From Microcaldota archaeon (GTDB lineage: Archaea; Micrarchaeota; Micrarchaeia; Micrarchaeales; Micrarchaeaceae): a DNA stretch of 64,000 bases. Each line of letters begins with the position of its first letter. Positions within the stretch are counted from its first letter, which is position 1. Location of the stretch: contig JAKACK010000001.1 in the NCBI GenBank assembly GCA_021821445.1, forward strand, positions 1-64,000, read 5' to 3'. A model generated the notes under the pieces. That model was not told the DNA's origin, made no database searches, and saw only the letters and a program-made list of their open reading frames with translations. The position numbers were made by a program, and so were the translations under genes. Of the stretch, positions 1 through 8,780 are shown piece by piece.

Positions 1-596
1 GAGCAAACTTGAGCTGCATCAATTAAATACTTTGATCTAAAACCAGTCCCGCATTTTAATAACTCTTCATTAGTAAGTTTAGATATTATCTCAGGGCTTG
101 GAAATGTTTTTATATTGATTCCCGTACCTTTATCAATTGTATCTACTCCATATCTATCTATTATATTTTTTGTTATTTTACGTATCCTTTTCACATTATT
201 AAATTGAGATAGTATAAAGCATACTGTGGTAACCCATGGATCATTCAGGGTTAATCTCATCCCATTGTAAAGATTTACCGCTTTCTCTAAATGTTCATCT
301 GTAACTATTTTTTTATAGTATGTTTTCATATTTTCATTTAATCCAAAAGTTTTTATGACATTATTCAACTTATAATTATCAGAATTGAATAATTTTATTA
401 TTCCTTTGTTATTATTTTCCTCATATTTGATGTGTATTAACTCCTTATTATCTACATATTTAAGTTCTTTATCGGATAAAAGGTCTCCATAAAAAGTTAT
501 TGGCTGGGCACTTTCAAAAGTATATTTGAGATTGAATAATTTTACAGGTATTATGGTGGTATTATCCTCCGTCTTTGTATATTTTATACTTTTCAT
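1..596 (-). CDS. ogg: 8-oxoguanine DNA glycosylase, OGG1-like (3' end cut by window)
   Basis: This gene is not in the ORF track because it runs off the left edge; about 198 codons are visible on the minus strand. The N-terminus (FNLKYTFESAQPITFYG) resembles the OGG_N domain. From about residue 110 (DPWVTTVCFILSQFNNVKRI) it matches the start of the HhH-GPD fold, followed by CGTGFRSKYLIDAA, close to the GxRAKYI segment of OGG1 proteins. Such enzymes excise 8-oxoguanine and cut the strand. The helix-hairpin-helix with the catalytic lysine and aspartate lies beyond the edge, so activity cannot be judged. The ATG is four bases after the GlyRS stop, so the two genes are probably co-transcribed. Confidence 0.72.
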   Translation of the reverse strand, partial: MKSIKYTKTEDNTTIIPVKLFNLKYTFESAQPITFYGDLLSDKELKYVDNKELIHIKYEENNNKGIIKLFNSDNYKLNNVIKTFGLNENMKTYYKKIVTDEHLEKAVNLYNGMRLTLNDPWVTTVCFILSQFNNVKRIRKITKNIIDRYGVDTIDKGTGINIKTFPSPEIISKLTNEELLKCGTGFRSKYLIDAAQVC

Positions 597-600
597 AATC

Positions 601-2097
601 TCATTTAGTTATTTCATCAATTTTTACTCTTTCCTGTATCCCATCCATTATGTCCCTTACAGTTACTGTCTCATCTTCTAATGTTTGATAATCTATGGTT
701 ATGCTTTTTCCTATCCCCATTTCGTCAGATTTTGCATATCTTTTACCTATACTGCCACTAGAATTGTATAAAACTTCAAAACCTTCTCCATTTAGGTGAT
801 TATATATTTCAATAGCTTTTTTAATTAGTTTTTCGTCTTTCTGTAAAGGATATACTGAGTACTTATATGGTTGTATAATATCACTTAAAATAGTTATACC
901 CCAACTCCTCTTTTCATCTTTGTATATACTATTTGTTATTATTGACCAAAAAAGCCTATCTAAACCAAAACTTACTTCTATAACATGTGGTGTTATCTTT
1001 TCATTATTATCCAACACACTTATCTCCTTACCTGAAAGATTGCTATGACTTTTTAAATCAAAGTCAGTCCTATATGCATTACCTGCAACTTCTTCATATT
1101 TCCCGTTTATTATTATTTCTAAATCTATATTTCCTTTAGAATAGTGTGGCAATTCATCAGGTTCTAACTGCCTATAACGTATTATTTGACTATCTATTCC
1201 AAGTTTTTCTAAAAATATTGACTCTTTATATAATAAATATGCAAATAGTTTGTTAGGGATGATATTGTTTTTTATTGCATCTGCTATACTTATTTTTGAT
1301 GCTTCTGCTCCTTTTTCTTGATCTTCACGTGTTAACATATTTAATTTTTTATCAAATAGGGTTTCATCAATTTCTATATTGTTTATCACTAATTTATCCA
1401 AATTTTTAGGATTAAAGAAGTATTCTAATTCCATCTGAGAAAATTCTCTCATACGTATTAACATTTGCCTTGGTGAAATCTCATTTCTAAAAACCTTACC
1501 CTCCTGTCCTATACCTATTGGTAGTTTAAAATTGTAAGTTTTATATATTTCTGGAAAATCGACAAATATACCTTGTGCAGTTTCTGGTCTTAAATAACCT
1601 GTTATACCGCCTGTTGGACCTATATCTGTTTTCATCATTAGATTAAATGGAGTTATATCTGAAAATGTACCTTTACATTTAGGACATACTACAGTGTACT
1701 CATTAATTAATCTTTGAAGCTCAGTTATATTCATATGCCCTACTGATTTTGCTAAATCTAACTTTTTTTCTTTTTCAAATATTTCTTCTAAAAGCTTATC
1801 TGCACGATATGTAGAACCACATTTAGTACACTTTAATATTGGATCTGTAAAAGTCTTTATATGCCCGCTTGCTTGATAAACTTTTTCATATCCAACAATT
1901 GTTGTTTCAACTTCTAAATTACCAAGAGATTTAATAAAATAATCTCTCCAAAATTGCTTTATCTTATTTTTTATTCTAAATCCTATAGGACCATAATCAT
2001 AAAATCCTGCCAATTCTCCATATATCTCAAATGATGGTATGATTATACCCCTCCTTGAAATTAAATTTGTGACTTCATCCATATTTTCTTTTTCCAT
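601..2097 (-). CDS. glyS: Glycyl-tRNA synthetase (class II, archaeal dimer type)
   Basis: It charges tRNA-Gly with glycine in the cytoplasm. At 498 residues it is a little shorter than many archaeal GlyRS. Two CxxC pairs (C90/C93 and C138/C141) form the family zinc-ribbon insert. RPETAQG at about 170-176, the motif 2 region RNEISPRQMLIRMREF, and motif 3 (GLDRLFW) identify a class II enzyme of the archaeal/eukaryotic alpha2 type. The C-terminal anticodon-binding domain ends in DEITK. The start at MEKEN is kept; AGGGTT lies just upstream. The Nop5 gene is divergent, so the 120-bp AT-rich gap should hold both promoters. The glycosylase gene follows four bases after the stop. Confidence 0.96.
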   Translation of the reverse strand: MEKENMDEVTNLISRRGIIIPSFEIYGELAGFYDYGPIGFRIKNKIKQFWRDYFIKSLGNLEVETTIVGYEKVYQASGHIKTFTDPILKCTKCGSTYRADKLLEEIFEKEKKLDLAKSVGHMNITELQRLINEYTVVCPKCKGTFSDITPFNLMMKTDIGPTGGITGYLRPETAQGIFVDFPEIYKTYNFKLPIGIGQEGKVFRNEISPRQMLIRMREFSQMELEYFFNPKNLDKLVINNIEIDETLFDKKLNMLTREDQEKGAEASKISIADAIKNNIIPNKLFAYLLYKESIFLEKLGIDSQIIRYRQLEPDELPHYSKGNIDLEIIINGKYEEVAGNAYRTDFDLKSHSNLSGKEISVLDNNEKITPHVIEVSFGLDRLFWSIITNSIYKDEKRSWGITILSDIIQPYKYSVYPLQKDEKLIKKAIEIYNHLNGEGFEVLYNSSGSIGKRYAKSDEMGIGKSITIDYQTLEDETVTVRDIMDGIQERVKIDEITK

Positions 2098-2220
2098 TTT
2101 ATAACCCTTAATTAAAATTGTAATTATAATAATAAATTATTTTATTTACACATATATTTATAGTTTGATTTTATATATTGTTATTGAATTTATATTTATA
2201 AATTATTCAGGGTTAATTAA

Positions 2221-3222
2221 ATGGAAGATGATTTTGAAGAAATGAGAAAACAGATGCTCAATGAGGTTAAAGATGAAATAAAAAGTGGTTATTCCAATGA
2301 GCAGTACACATTGATACAAGCTATGAATGCATATGATGAGGTTATAAGATCATATAATCTTTTCTCTGAAAGACTTAGTGAATGGAGCGGTATTTATTAT
2401 CCAGGTATAAGAGTACAAAGCGCAAATTCTTTAGCAAGTTTAATCAAAATATTTAATAATTCGAAAGAGATAAGTGTAGATTCAATAGACTCTGTAATAA
2501 ACGATAGGGGAAAATCTGAATCCTTATACAATATATTTACAAATTCTAGAATGAGAAAAGATTTAAATGCAGAAGAATCTGCGATAATCGAAAATTACTG
2601 TGATATGATAAAATCAACTTATAAAAGCTTGAATGAACTCGAGGAATATATAAATAATACATCTAAAAGATTATTACCTAATGTAACTTATCTTACGAAT
2701 GGGATAATTGCTGCGGAACTTCTGAATAAAGCAGGTTCTATTGAAAAATTATCAATTATGCCATCAAGTACTGTACAGTTGCTTGGAGCTGAAAATGCTT
2801 TATTTAAACACATTAAATTTGGGAGTAAACCACCTAAATATGGGTTGTTATTCAAACTACCTGATGTTAATACAGCTAGAAAAGATCTAAAGGGTAGAAT
2901 CGCCAGAGTTTATGCAAACAAGATAACTATTGCTATAAAAGCGGATGTTTATACTAAAAATTTTATAGGGGAAAAATTAAAAGATGATTTGGAGAACAGT
3001 ATAAAACGTATTACTGCATTACCAGTTAAACCAAAGAAAACAAATTATAACAGCTTTAAAAGTGATAAACATTTCAAAAATAATAGGATTAATAATAATA
3101 GAATAGGGAATAATAAGCATGAGAATATTCATCACAGATCAGATAACAATAAACCTAATTGGCACAATAAAAATAAATCAAAAAATAAATTTAGTAATAA
3201 AAATTTTAAAAAGCATAATTAA
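2221..3222 (+). CDS. nop5: Nop5/Nop56-related C/D box sRNP core protein
   Basis: Nop5 bridges L7Ae-bound C/D guide RNA and fibrillarin in the archaeal 2'-O-methylation particle. A short coiled-coil region at about 100-150 is followed by the NOP domain: LLNKAGSIEKLSIMPSSTVQ, then LGAENALFKHI and the GRIARVYANKITIAIKAD segment, all close to family consensus. At 333 residues it is somewhat short, because the N-terminal fibrillarin-binding domain is reduced compared with roughly 400-residue archaeal Nop5. The C-terminus is a low-complexity Asn/Lys/His-rich tail, as in other Nop5 proteins with basic tails. Fibrillarin is encoded about 5.5 kb away on the minus strand rather than next door, unlike the usual adjacent archaeal pair. 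Confidence 0.93.
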   Translation: MEDDFEEMRKQMLNEVKDEIKSGYSNEQYTLIQAMNAYDEVIRSYNLFSERLSEWSGIYYPGIRVQSANSLASLIKIFNNSKEISVDSIDSVINDRGKSESLYNIFTNSRMRKDLNAEESAIIENYCDMIKSTYKSLNELEEYINNTSKRLLPNVTYLTNGIIAAELLNKAGSIEKLSIMPSSTVQLLGAENALFKHIKFGSKPPKYGLLFKLPDVNTARKDLKGRIARVYANKITIAIKADVYTKNFIGEKLKDDLENSIKRITALPVKPKKTNYNSFKSDKHFKNNRINNNRIGNNKHENIHHRSDNNKPNWHNKNKSKNKFSNKNFKKHN

Positions 3223-3234
3223 TTTACATTTAGT

Positions 3235-4410
3235 CTATTTTTTCTTTTCTTTTATCAATACTTTATACATAATACCACTTACCCCCTGAAATAACCCACC
3301 AATTATAAATGGTAGAGGAAGAGATATATCCATAAGATAACCACTTAAACCTGAACTAAGTTGTGCCATTCTACTTGATACTCCATTGAAACTTGTTGCT
3401 GAACCATAATCTTCCCTATCTATTCCTCTTACATTTAGAGCGGATCTATTTGGACTCCCAAATCCTGCAAAGATTGATCTTAATAAATACATAAATCCTG
3501 CTATTATGATTGTGGGAGATAATGCCATTGCTATTAGTAAAAATCCACTTAGTGATCGGGTAATTGCAGACACATTTAATACATTGAAATGGCCAAAAGA
3601 TCTTGATGATAAATATGAACTTAATGCAGTTGTAAGATAAGAAACTCCGAATATTATACCTACGGTACCAGCACCTGTTTTATACATCAGTTCAATCCAC
3701 AATGGTAACATAGGTATTGAGACCCCCATACCTATACCAGAAACAACATTTATAATCATTATTTTTGATATATAATTGAAACTTTGCTTCTTCATAACTT
3801 TTGAAGTTTTCTTAGGCCTTTTAGTCTCCTTTATAAAGATTATACTTATAAGGGATATAAACATCAGTATATCAGCAACTAGAAAAAGATATCTGTAAGC
3901 CATAATAGTTCCAACATATTTAGACAATAGTACTTCAGAAGCTAGCATTATAGAACCAAAAATTGAAAAAAATGATGTTATCATAGTAAGTGTACTTAAT
4001 TTTTTCACACGGATAGATTCATTTTCATAATTGCTAGCTACCAATGCGGTTAAACCTGGTGAGAATAAACCTCTCATACCACCAGCACCCCCACTCAAAC
4101 CAGTAATTATCATAGCTAATATTATAAAATCTATATTACTAGATAAAAAAAGGATTGCAGCCCCTACAACAGGAAGAGCTTCTGCTATTAATAAGCTGTA
4201 TTTGTAACCATGCCTATCTCCGAACATTCCTAATAATAGAGCTTCAACAACCGTTACTAACATTATGGTTGCTATTATTATTCCTATATTGATAAGATTT
4301 AATTTTAGAATTTTTAAGTATAAAGGAAAAGCTAGAACCATATATATTATACCAATACTTCTACTAGCTCTTGAGTACTCAAGGAATTTAAATGAACTCT
4401 CTACATTCAA
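3235..4410 (-). CDS. MFS family transporter
   Basis: A 391-residue polytopic protein with about twelve hydrophobic segments. It fits the Major Facilitator Superfamily, for example in the segment LLLGMFGDRHGYKYSLLIAE, which has the position and character of the GxxxDRxGR loop between helices 2 and 3. A charged central loop (IKETKRPKKTSKVMKKQ) splits the two six-helix halves. The substrate cannot be inferred; drug or metabolite export is possible. It converges on nop5, with only 12 bp between stops. A second MFS carrier lies at 59.3 kb, with no detailed similarity visible by eye. Confidence 0.85.
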   Translation of the reverse strand: MNVESSFKFLEYSRASRSIGIIYMVLAFPLYLKILKLNLINIGIIIATIMLVTVVEALLLGMFGDRHGYKYSLLIAEALPVVGAAILFLSSNIDFIILAMIITGLSGGAGGMRGLFSPGLTALVASNYENESIRVKKLSTLTMITSFFSIFGSIMLASEVLLSKYVGTIMAYRYLFLVADILMFISLISIIFIKETKRPKKTSKVMKKQSFNYISKIMIINVVSGIGMGVSIPMLPLWIELMYKTGAGTVGIIFGVSYLTTALSSYLSSRSFGHFNVLNVSAITRSLSGFLLIAMALSPTIIIAGFMYLLRSIFAGFGSPNRSALNVRGIDREDYGSATSFNGVSSRMAQLSSGLSGYLMDISLPLPFIIGGLFQGVSGIMYKVLIKEKKK

Positions 4411-4614
4411 ATTTACTACCGGATATTATATTTTAAAAAGATATTTATTTTATAGATTAAGAAACTTAAATATCTTTGGATTTATTTCTATTACAGATTT
4501 AAATGAGAATCAAGAATATTGAATCGCATACCTTTTATTTTATAAAAATTTTATTTATATTTAAGCCTCTTTTTAATAGAAACCTTTAAATATTTATATC
4601 AATATTAAATATTG

Positions 4615-4669
4615 TCATGATTGTATCATGATTGTTACATGATTGATTATTGAATCATTCATGATAAAA
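4615..4669 (+). promoter_or_regulatory. Five 11-bp phased repeat units (tCATGATTGtt) ahead of a winged-helix gene
   Basis: CATGA occurs at 4616, 4627, 4638 and 4660, a spacing of exactly 11, 11 and 22 bases. The missing position at 4649 holds the degenerate ATTGA. Units read roughly tcatgattgta, tcatgattgtt, acatgattgat, tattgaatcat, tcatgataaaa. The array lies between a TATA-like stretch (about 4586-4600) and the GGTGG ribosome site of the gene at 4684. One unit per helical turn suggests cooperative binding of a protein on one DNA face, possibly the winged-helix product itself. A role in the 5' leader RNA is also possible. Confidence 0.6.
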
Positions 4670-4683
4670 GCATTGGTGGAAAA

Positions 4684-5247
4684 ATGCGTTCAAAAAAAGA
4701 AATTGAGGACGAAATAAGTAGTATACGTAATCAATTAAAAACAATTAATTCCACCGAAATAAAAAAAACATATAAAAATGAAGAATCTAATAATTCTGAA
4801 GAATTCTCCTCTTTATTTAAATATATTTTAGATGAAAACAAAAAAACAACTTTGGTACTAGACACAATCCTTCAGAGGCTTGATAAGCTTGAATCAGATT
4901 TAAATGATATGTATGCTGATGATGAAGAGGAAGAAGAAGAAGAAGAGGAACCTATAAAACAACCGATAAAAAGTAATTATATTGAAGAACCAAAAAAAGA
5001 GATCTTATTGGCTGATACAGATGTTAAAATATTGCAGATACTTCAGTTATCTGAAAATGGAATGTCATCTGCGGATGAGATTAGTAAAAAAATGAATTAT
5101 AAAGGAAAAAATGCTGCTTCCGCTAGATTAAACAAACTTTATAAAATCGGATTGGTAGATAGATATCAATTAGGTCACAAAGTTTATTACAAATATGATG
5201 CTGGCAAGACGACCAATACCCTAATTGTTTCACCTCCACAGTATTGA
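4684..5247 (+). CDS. Winged-helix DNA-binding protein with acidic linker
   Basis: A 187-residue protein in three parts. The N-terminus (about 1-80) is charged and probably coiled-coil. A run of acidic residues (DDEEEEEEEEEP) follows at about 80-90. The C-terminal domain from about 110 looks like a winged helix: ILQLSENGMSSADEISKKM, then ASARLNKLYKIGLVDRY and a beta wing KVYYKYD. It is probably an archaeal transcription regulator or chromatin-associated factor. The start is fixed by GGTGG four bases before ATG. An 11-bp phased repeat array precedes it, hinting at autoregulation. A strong hairpin with a T run follows the stop. No specific family was recognised. Confidence 0.7.
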   Translation: MRSKKEIEDEISSIRNQLKTINSTEIKKTYKNEESNNSEEFSSLFKYILDENKKTTLVLDTILQRLDKLESDLNDMYADDEEEEEEEEEPIKQPIKSNYIEEPKKEILLADTDVKILQILQLSENGMSSADEISKKMNYKGKNAASARLNKLYKIGLVDRYQLGHKVYYKYDAGKTTNTLIVSPPQY

Positions 5248-5275
5248 GGGACCTAAAAAGGTCCCTCCTATTTTT
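5246..5275 (+). terminator. Hairpin plus T-run terminator
   Basis: GAGGGACCT at 5246-5254 and AGGTCCCTC at 5259-5267 form a perfect 9-bp GC-rich stem with an AAAA loop, starting inside the stop codon of the winged-helix gene. It is followed by CTATTTTT. In a genome this AT-rich the stem stands out; it should end transcription of the gene at 4684. Confidence 0.75.
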
Positions 5276-5351
5276 AGGGGTATTTTGGTATTTATTAAAA
5301 AATTATACAGGATATGACTTATATATTAAAGAAAAAGATAAAAAAATCTAA

Positions 5352-6068
5352 TCAGTTAGATTTTTCTTGATTGTTTGTTTCTGCCTTTTTTGTATTTATA
5401 TTTTCGTATTCTTCTATTACGTTTATATCTTTTATTTCTGGCAAATATGTAAATACAGCTGCTAAGGCATTTGCTTTTCCTACAAAATAATCTGCTGATT
5501 TTTTGAATTCAGGATTATAATATAATTTTACTTTTTCGTCCTCTATCTCAAGCTTCGAAGGTTTTACTTCGTAAGTTTCAGCTAATCCTTCTATTTTTTC
5601 TTTATTATCTTTTAGCTGTTTTACAACTTTAATTTCATATTTTATTTTCTTGCCTGCATCTGGATGATTTCTATCTACTACAACTCTACCCGAGCCTACA
5701 CTCTTTATAGTTGCAATTGAATTATCAAGGTTTATTTGCATTCCAGGCTTTGGATCTATATTATTTTCTTTAAACTGAGATATCGGCATAACACCAACAA
5801 GATTCTCATCTCTTTCTCCAAAAGCATCTTTTGGATCTAATGTAAATGTCTTTGATTCTCCAACATCCATGTTTGTTATCTCTTTTTCTAAACCGGGAAC
5901 AATTGCATGTGAACCTAAAACTACAAGAGTTGGACCATAATGATTATGCTCATCGTATATATTCTCATTTTTTGCTTTTTCTTCTGATGTTGTTGATAAT
6001 ATATCATTACTTTCTGCATCATATGCGGTATATTCTATTTCTACAAAATCGTTTTCTTTAAAACTCAT
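5352..6068 (-). CDS. slyD: FKBP-type peptidyl-prolyl cis-trans isomerase (SlyD-like)
   Basis: It catalyses proline isomerisation and acts as a folding chaperone in the cytoplasm. The N-terminal FKBP half (FVEIEYTAYDAES) is interrupted by an insert-in-flap region containing MDVGESKTFTLDPKDAFGER and DRNHPDAGKKIKYEIKVVK, as in SlyD and the long archaeal FKBPs. The 238-residue length and extra C-terminal domain (about 160-230) match the archaeal 26-29 kDa FKBP class. The tail ends in Asn/Lys/Gln-rich low complexity. The ATG is preceded by a CGTGAG-like site, and a TATA-like TTTATATAAGG lies about 45 bases upstream. A 24-bp palindrome sits further upstream, in the 340-bp gap shared with the gene at 6407. 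Confidence 0.93.
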   Translation of the reverse strand: MSFKENDFVEIEYTAYDAESNDILSTTSEEKAKNENIYDEHNHYGPTLVVLGSHAIVPGLEKEITNMDVGESKTFTLDPKDAFGERDENLVGVMPISQFKENNIDPKPGMQINLDNSIATIKSVGSGRVVVDRNHPDAGKKIKYEIKVVKQLKDNKEKIEGLAETYEVKPSKLEIEDEKVKLYYNPEFKKSADYFVGKANALAAVFTYLPEIKDINVIEEYENINTKKAETNNQEKSN

Positions 6069-6182
6069 GTTCTCACGTATTAATAATTTATTTCTAAAAA
6101 TGTGAAAGTACCTTATATAAATTTGGATTACCCAAACTGTAACAAGATATGTTAATATTGAAAGAAAAAGTATATATACATT

Positions 6183-6206
6183 TTTACAATAAAATTTTAT
6201 TGTAAA
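6183..6206. repeat. 24-bp perfect palindrome in a 338-bp intergenic gap
   Basis: TTTACAATAAAATTTTATTGTAAA is an uninterrupted palindrome with a C-G pair in each arm. It sits about 115 bp upstream of the FKBP start and 200 bp upstream of the gene at 6407. It may be an operator for a dimeric regulator. The rest of the 6069-6406 gap is AT-rich, with TATA-like boxes facing both ways and no visible gene or RNA. Confidence 0.4.
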
Positions 6207-6406
6207 TAAAAATAGCTAAAAATATTATAATAATTAATTATTCACTTGGCGTATGAAAATTAAATGTAGTAGATACGAATTTTTATCTGTATTTATTTTA
6301 ATTAATTATAAATTTTAATAACACTATTTAATCATTTAAGAATAAATATAAGAATATTAAAAAGAAAACTTATAATAATTTAAAAAATTCATAGGATGAT
6401 GATAAT

Positions 6407-7042
6407 ATGAAAGAAATGCAGAAAAAAATACTGATGTTGATTGTATCTTTAGTTATTGCAGCAACATTTGTTAGTTCTTATTTAAATTCTAATTTTAATT
6501 CACCTACTCCAACAACAACTAACATAAAAACAAATTCAAATAGTAGTTTACAACCTGCATTGTTCTTCGGTTCCACAAATGCAATAATTGAAAATTATAC
6601 AAGTAATCTTATAATATTAAGAGGAAATATGACAAATTCTACTTGGAAAAAAATAAATAATAACCTTACAGTGGATGAGGGAATTGGTACTATATTTGGA
6701 TTTACATCTAATAGTAGCGCTTATGATGTAAAATTAGATACGAGTTCGCCAGAAAATTTTATTAATAATATGAAAACTAAATTTGGTGATAATATTACAT
6801 TTAAATCTGATGCTTTAATAAAGCTTTTACCAAATTCTTCTGAAATAGATCCCGGTTATACAGATATAAATATGACTTATACTTCAAAGTATAAACCAAT
6901 CCCAATTCATTTTTCAAACTCTTCAATTTATAAAATAAATGATATAAAAGTAATTCCGATTAATTCAATTATAAATGTCAATATAACTGCAATGATAAAT
7001 GATCAGGATATAGCTAAAGAGTATGAATTTAAAATAAACTGA
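6407..7042 (+). CDS. Membrane-anchored extracytoplasmic protein, unknown function
   Basis: A 211-residue protein I do not recognise. It has one N-terminal hydrophobic helix (ILMLIVSLVIAATFVSSYL) that could be a signal anchor. A Ser/Thr/Asn-rich linker and a beta-rich outer domain with many NxS/T sequons (NYT, NMT, NST, NLT, NIT) follow, which suggests an N-glycosylated surface protein. There are no cysteines and no catalytic motif. The stop is seven bases before the TTG start of GluRS, so the two are probably co-transcribed, though a functional link is not evident. Confidence 0.6.
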   Translation: MKEMQKKILMLIVSLVIAATFVSSYLNSNFNSPTPTTTNIKTNSNSSLQPALFFGSTNAIIENYTSNLIILRGNMTNSTWKKINNNLTVDEGIGTIFGFTSNSSAYDVKLDTSSPENFINNMKTKFGDNITFKSDALIKLLPNSSEIDPGYTDINMTYTSKYKPIPIHFSNSSIYKINDIKVIPINSIINVNITAMINDQDIAKEYEFKIN

Positions 7043-7049
7043 TGGTATA

Positions 7050-8780
7050 TTGATTGACAATAATATTGAAGAAATAATCTATGAGTACACAATAAAAAAT
7101 GCTTATCAGTACAAACAAGCAAATGTTGGGAGTGTTCTAAGCAAGGTTATTTCAAGAGTACCTGATTCTAAAAATAATATCAAAGAACTTAGAGATAGAA
7201 TTAATGAGGTTGTTTTAAAAGTAAATTCTTTTAGCAGAGAAAAGATAGAATTAGATTATCAAAAGTATAATGATGAATTCAAAAAAGAGTATGAAGAGAA
7301 AGTAAAAGCAACTTCAAAACCAAATCTAACAATAGAAGGGGCAGAAAAAGGGAATGTTATAACCAGATTCCCCCCAGAACCTGGTGGTTATATACACATA
7401 GGTAACGCAAAACAATGCATATTAAGCGATGAAATTTCTAAAATTTACGAGGGTAAAATATATCTTTATTGGGATGATACAAACCCAGAGAAATGTAAAG
7501 AGGAATATGTTGAAAGTATAAAAAAGGATTTAAATTGGTTAGGTATAAAATTTGATAAGGAATATTTTGCAAGTGACAACATAGATGTCATATATAGTTA
7601 TGGCAAAAAATTGATAAAGGAAGGAAATGCTTATGTATGCACTTGCAGCATAGATGAAATAAATAAGAATAGAATGGATAGATTGGAGTGCAAGGATAGA
7701 TTTAGATCGCCTGATAAAAATTTAAAATTATTTGAAGATATGATAGATAATAAAATTGATGAAGGTAAGGCAATTGTTCGTTTTAAAGGAGATATGAAAT
7801 CGGATAATTCTGCTATGAGAGATCCATCCTTATTTAGAATAAAAAAGATACCACATTATAGGAAGGGCACTAAATATGTAGTATGGCCCACATATCATAT
7901 GAATACACCTGTATTAGATTCTTTAAATGGTATTACAGATGTAATTAGAAGTAAAGAGTATGAAGTCTGGGATAGTGTTGATAAGCTTCTATTATCAAAA
8001 TTGAATTTAAGAATTCCAAGATTTCATTATGAAGCCAGACTTAATATAGAAGGTACAATAACCCAAAAAAGGGTTATAAGACAATTTATGGCAGACAAGT
8101 ATATAACAAAATGGGATGATCCTCGTTTAGTCACTATAGCTGCTATGAAAAGACGTGGTATAATGCCACAAGCCATTAGAAATTTTGTATTGAGGTTTGG
8201 ATTAAGTAAAACAGATACAACAGTAAAAATGAATATGCTACTTGATGAAAATTCAAGAATAATAAATCCAATTGCAAAACATTTGTTATTTGTAGATAAT
8301 CCTATAAAATTAAGTATAAACGAGCTTGAAAGAGATATAAAAATTAAACTTTTACCACAGAATAATGAAGATAATTCTTATAGAGAGTATAAATTAATAA
8401 ATGAGATTTATTTAAGCAAAACTGATTTGGATAAACTCACTTTTGGAAAACCAGTTAAACTCAAAGATTTATTTACAATAATTTATGATAAAGATAAAAA
8501 ATTTGCACACATTGATGAATCTGCAAAATATGAAATTACAATACCTTGGGTACCTACCAATAGACCTTTGAATGCAGATATATTAATTCCTGGGAATATA
8601 GTTGATAAAAATGGTAATTATAATGCAGATAGTTTAATTCATAGGAATGGTATTATTGAGCAGTATGCAAAAAACTTAAGTCAAGGTGATATACTTATGC
8701 TTGAAAAATATGGGTACTTTATAGTTGATAATATGTCAACCCCTACAAATCAAATAAATTTAATAAAAATTTCTAATTGA
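7050..8780 (+). CDS. gltX: Glutamyl-tRNA synthetase (archaeal GlxRS type)
   Basis: It charges tRNA-Glu and, in many archaea, tRNA-Gln for later amidation. RFPPEPGGYIHIGNAKQ at about 106-122 carries the class I HIGH signature as HIGN. WDDTNPEKCKEEYVESIKKD and WDDPRLVTIAAMKRRGIMP are strongly archaeal GluRS. The KMSKS loop reads GTITQKRVI (about 336-344): a TQK version that keeps the lysine. The C-terminal beta-barrel anticodon domain is present, giving 576 residues, normal for the family. The start is TTG at 7050, because the nearby ATG at 7042 stops after three codons; GATGGT is the ribosome site. It ends directly against the stop of fibrillarin. Confidence 0.95.
   Translation: MIDNNIEEIIYEYTIKNAYQYKQANVGSVLSKVISRVPDSKNNIKELRDRINEVVLKVNSFSREKIELDYQKYNDEFKKEYEEKVKATSKPNLTIEGAEKGNVITRFPPEPGGYIHIGNAKQCILSDEISKIYEGKIYLYWDDTNPEKCKEEYVESIKKDLNWLGIKFDKEYFASDNIDVIYSYGKKLIKEGNAYVCTCSIDEINKNRMDRLECKDRFRSPDKNLKLFEDMIDNKIDEGKAIVRFKGDMKSDNSAMRDPSLFRIKKIPHYRKGTKYVVWPTYHMNTPVLDSLNGITDVIRSKEYEVWDSVDKLLLSKLNLRIPRFHYEARLNIEGTITQKRVIRQFMADKYITKWDDPRLVTIAAMKRRGIMPQAIRNFVLRFGLSKTDTTVKMNMLLDENSRIINPIAKHLLFVDNPIKLSINELERDIKIKLLPQNNEDNSYREYKLINEIYLSKTDLDKLTFGKPVKLKDLFTIIYDKDKKFAHIDESAKYEITIPWVPTNRPLNADILIPGNIVDKNGNYNADSLIHRNGIIEQYAKNLSQGDILMLEKYGYFIVDNMSTPTNQINLIKISN

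Noticed and set aside
4615-4669. CRISPR-like short tandem repeats
   Set aside because: Units are only 11 bp, contiguous, and lack spacers; a regulatory array fits better.
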